From DATDOO01 sp035293245 (lineage in GTDB: Bacteria > Pseudomonadota > Gammaproteobacteria > Methylococcales > Methylococcaceae): 16,075 nt of DNA. Shown here piece by piece: positions 13,933 through 16,075 of the stretch (its first letter is position 1; every line of letters starts with the position of its first letter). The notes below the pieces were generated by a model that worked only from the letters and a program-made list of their open reading frames with translations, did not search any database and was not told the DNA's origin. The stretch spans positions 1-16,075 of the forward strand of contig DATDOO010000137.1 in assembly GCA_035293245.1 (NCBI GenBank), in the 5' to 3' direction. Made by a program: the position numbers and the translations under genes.

Positions 13933-14559
13933 GAGCGCATCCGCGACAAGATCGCTGCCAGCAAACGCAAGGGCATGTGGATGGGCGGCGTGCCACCGCT
14001 CGGTTACGACGTCGCGAACCGGCGGTTGGTGCCCAATGAACGCGAGGCCAAACTGATCCGGCACATCTTCCAGCGCTTCGTCGAACTCGGCTCCAGTACC
14101 GCACTGGTCAAGGAACTGAAACTTGATGGCGTGCCGTCGAAGGCGTGGACCACGCAAGACGGCAAGACCCGCGATGGCAGGTTGACGCTGTCCGTGCCGA
14201 TCCAGATCAAACGCCGCAGCGGGCGCAAGCTGGTCACGCTGCCAAACGGCGAAACCGCCCACGGTCAGACCGTGGGCCGTGGCGCCGACACGGCTCCAGT
14301 TGGCGCTGGCCAGGGGGCACCGCTGGCTCGCCATGCTGGAATCCGGGGAAGCGAAGTCGTTGAAGGAGATTGCCACGCGGGAGGGGATCGACAACAGCTA
14401 CGTGAGCGGATGGTCAACCTGACCACGCTGGCGCCGGACATCGTGGCTGCGATACTCGACGAAACGTTGCCAGCGGAGGTGACTCTGTTTGACCTGGCAT
14501 CGGGGACGCCGCTGTGGGACGAGCAGCGGCGTATGCTGCATGAGGCGGGCAGGGGATGA
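13927..14559 (+). pseudogene. Large serine recombinase remnant, catalytic domain deleted
   Basis: The sequence begins TGERIRDKIAASKRKGMWMG and continues GVPPLGYDV and LVPNEREAKLIRHIFQRFVE, the junction and recombinase domain of large serine recombinases. The N-terminal resolvase domain with the nucleophilic Ser is absent. Two compensating shifts follow. Around 14250 the frame changes to LALARGHRWLAMLESGEAKS and then IDNSYVS. Near 14410 one missing base (AGC-GGATG in place of AGC-CGGATG) returns it to RMVNLTTLAPDIVAAILDET and the stop at 14559. The restored protein fits the C-terminal HTH part of the family. It cannot catalyse recombination and marks the end of an old mobile element. It converges with the gene ending at 14604, with 44 nt between them. 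Confidence 0.7.
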
Positions 14560-14603
14560 ATCCCGGGTAAATAGGAACTGTCCCTTTGGGTCAGGGAGGA
14601 AAG

Positions 14604-16075
14604 TCAGGACTCCTCGGGCGGCCAAGATTGGCCGGATCCGAGATCGGGATGACGCGGTTCATCCGTCGGCCTGCCATGCTCCAGACGCCATTCCTCGATT
14701 TGACCGAGAAGCATAAAGGCAGACTTCCGTCGTTTCTCGTCCCCAATCGCCATCCTGAAGAGCCGGACGCGCAGTTCGTTTGACGCGCGTGCGTGTTGCG
14801 TGAAGACGTTGGGACTTTGCCCATACAGCCGTCGCTCGACGAAAGCGGTTTCGAGTTGGTCCCAAATGCCTTGCGGAACCGGCGATGGCTTAGCGTCATC
14901 AATCAGGTTCAGATTTGCGGCGAGGGCTTCGGGCGTTCCGAGCCAGTCCATGACCTTCGAGAGGACGTGCCGATTGAGTTCCGGCAGGCCGCGTTCGCAC
15001 AAATTCCGCAGCCACGCGGCCACCTCGGGCCTGCGCCGGGCCAGCTCCGCGAGCCGCGCGACCAGCACGTCCTCGCGGTGAGGACGGCGCGTCAGCGCGA
15101 TGCCGCGAATGTCCGGATCGACAAAACCCATGAGCAGCTCGTGCGCGCGTGGCGTATCGAGCACTGCGAAGGCGTTGATGAAGTAGTCCTCGCATTGCTC
15201 GAACGTGTGCGCGTCGGACGCAAGCTCATACAAGAGATCGACGGCGGCATCCGAACGGCTCTCGCCGAGAGCGGTGACGAGTTCGCGCAGTTCGTATCCC
15301 CAGAGCCGCCGCTTGCCGAGCACGTCGCGCATCTTGGCGATCCCTGCCGCAGGGGTGTCGACGAAGGGGCAGAGCGTGAGGATACGGCGCAGAAGGTACC
15401 TGTCTGAATCCTGCATCGATCTCTCCGTCCGCTCGACGATGGAATCGACGAGGGCGAAAGTGGTAATTACGGGCAAGGCGACACCCGCCATCAACAGGTG
15501 CTCGGCGGCGTCGAAACAGGTGTATTGGTCCCATTGGCCAGGCATGGCAATCACGTCGAGCACCGCTGACGCGGAACCGCGGCCGTCAATTGCGGCAAGC
15601 GCCTTTGCGAGCTCTTTCAGCCCTGCACCCGGTTTCCCGTCCTGGTTCTGCTCTCGCAGGCGCTTGATTTCGGCATCGAGTGCGGTGGCGAACCGTGTGC
15701 GCCGCTGGTCGTCGCTGGGCGGCGGAGTGTGGCCTTCGCGTGCGGCCCACATCAAGTCGTAGCGGAACGTCCGGTCGAAGGAACGCTCCGATTTTGGCAC
15801 GAAGTCGCTCGCCATCGCGACGGCGGCCTCGGAGCGGTATTCCGGCTCGGGAAGCAGGTCAATGAGCACCTGCTCGGCACCGGCCGCGTTGAGGTGCATG
15901 ACGGCGGCGATGTGCCAGCCGGCGTAGCTCATGGCTCCACCATTGCCGAGAGATCCGCGGTCGCCGGCTGCACGCGCGGCCCGGCCGCGGCGTACCCGCT
16001 CGATGTCGGCGCGGATGAGCGTCACGAGGTCGGCCATGTCTTCGGGTTTTCCGACCTGTGCAATCGACGAGGCCA
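14604..16075 (-). CDS. Helical-repeat C-terminal part of a large protein, possibly STAND/NACHT-type
   Basis: The frame is open from the right edge to the stop at 14604 (490 codons visible). An internal ATG at 16037 gives 477 residues, but the codons upstream (ASSIAQVGKPEDMADLVTLI) read as protein, so the true start probably lies outside the window. The product is soluble and made of helix pairs of HEAT-like type (for example DAAEHLLMAGVALPVITTFA; RELVTALGESRSDAAVDLLY; RLAELARRRPEVAAWLRNLC). A conserved-looking stretch GDRGSLGNGGAMSYAGWHIA precedes them. I have a weak memory of this pattern at the C-terminus of bacterial NTPases of the STAND class, some of which act in phage defence. No Walker motif is visible in the window. 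Function is therefore open. Confidence 0.6.
   Translation of the reverse strand, partial: ASSIAQVGKPEDMADLVTLIRADIERVRRGRAARAAGDRGSLGNGGAMSYAGWHIAAVMHLNAAGAEQVLIDLLPEPEYRSEAAVAMASDFVPKSERSFDRTFRYDLMWAAREGHTPPPSDDQRRTRFATALDAEIKRLREQNQDGKPGAGLKELAKALAAIDGRGSASAVLDVIAMPGQWDQYTCFDAAEHLLMAGVALPVITTFALVDSIVERTERSMQDSDRYLLRRILTLCPFVDTPAAGIAKMRDVLGKRRLWGYELRELVTALGESRSDAAVDLLYELASDAHTFEQCEDYFINAFAVLDTPRAHELLMGFVDPDIRGIALTRRPHREDVLVARLAELARRRPEVAAWLRNLCERGLPELNRHVLSKVMDWLGTPEALAANLNLIDDAKPSPVPQGIWDQLETAFVERRLYGQSPNVFTQHARASNELRVRLFRMAIGDEKRRKSAFMLLGQIEEWRLEHGRPTDEPRHPDLGSGQSWPPEES

Noticed and set aside
14560..14603. Transposon end suggested by GGAACTGTCCCTTTGGGTCAGG
   Set aside because: The motif is reminiscent of repeat-associated sequence, but no matching inverted end or target duplication is seen in the window.

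Overview
The window is GC-rich chromosomal DNA of a Gram-negative bacterium, probably a proteobacterium. Supporting signs are good Shine-Dalgarno sites, a TPR plus outer-membrane beta-barrel protein, a Crp/Fnr regulator, a YjfB-type motility protein and several proteins with Gram-negative signal peptides. A methanotroph-like gammaproteobacterium is possible, but nothing here proves a genus. A tract from about 3.7 to 6.7 kb is visibly more AT-rich than its surroundings and looks acquired.

Layout. 1-873 (minus): an edge-truncated membrane protein, a possible short leader ORF overlapping its start, and a YjfB-like protein. 997-1641 (minus): a Crp/Fnr regulator, divergent from 1794-2531 (plus), a secreted NlpC/P60-like cysteine hydrolase. 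2902-3450 (minus): a DUF6155-like protein. 3731-6692 (plus): a secretion-type cluster holding a frameshifted 8-cysteine secreted peptide, a TPR/beta-barrel outer-membrane protein (SLAM/PgaA-like architecture) and a secreted HExxH metalloprotease. 6971-8723 (plus): a small secreted Gly-rich protein and a membrane ankyrin-repeat protein. 8775-10902 (minus): an unusual L7/L12-like/TM/CBM9-like fusion followed by a frameshifted gene of unknown function.

11.2-14.6 kb is a decayed mobile region. It contains a PIN toxin with an HTH antitoxin, an AlpA-like HTH protein, a broken Cys-containing protein, and a DUF2924 remnant fused by deletion to a serine recombinase that has lost its catalytic domain. 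From 14604 to the right edge (minus) lies the C-terminal part of a large helical-repeat protein, perhaps of a STAND/NACHT-type NTPase.

The least expected signal is non-coding. A diverged repeat of about 70-80 bp occurs three times in the same orientation (2604-2684, 11387-11466, 13224-13292), each time on the 3' side of a minus-strand accessory gene. Next to two of the copies are arrays of TGCG-type motifs spaced exactly 10 bp apart (11281-11330 and 13111-13180). This gene-plus-downstream-repeat layout is cassette-like but does not match the integron attC core consensus, and I do not recognise it. Several genes carry 1-nt shifts, mostly in homopolymer runs, so sequencing error and true decay must be separated before any are called pseudogenes.
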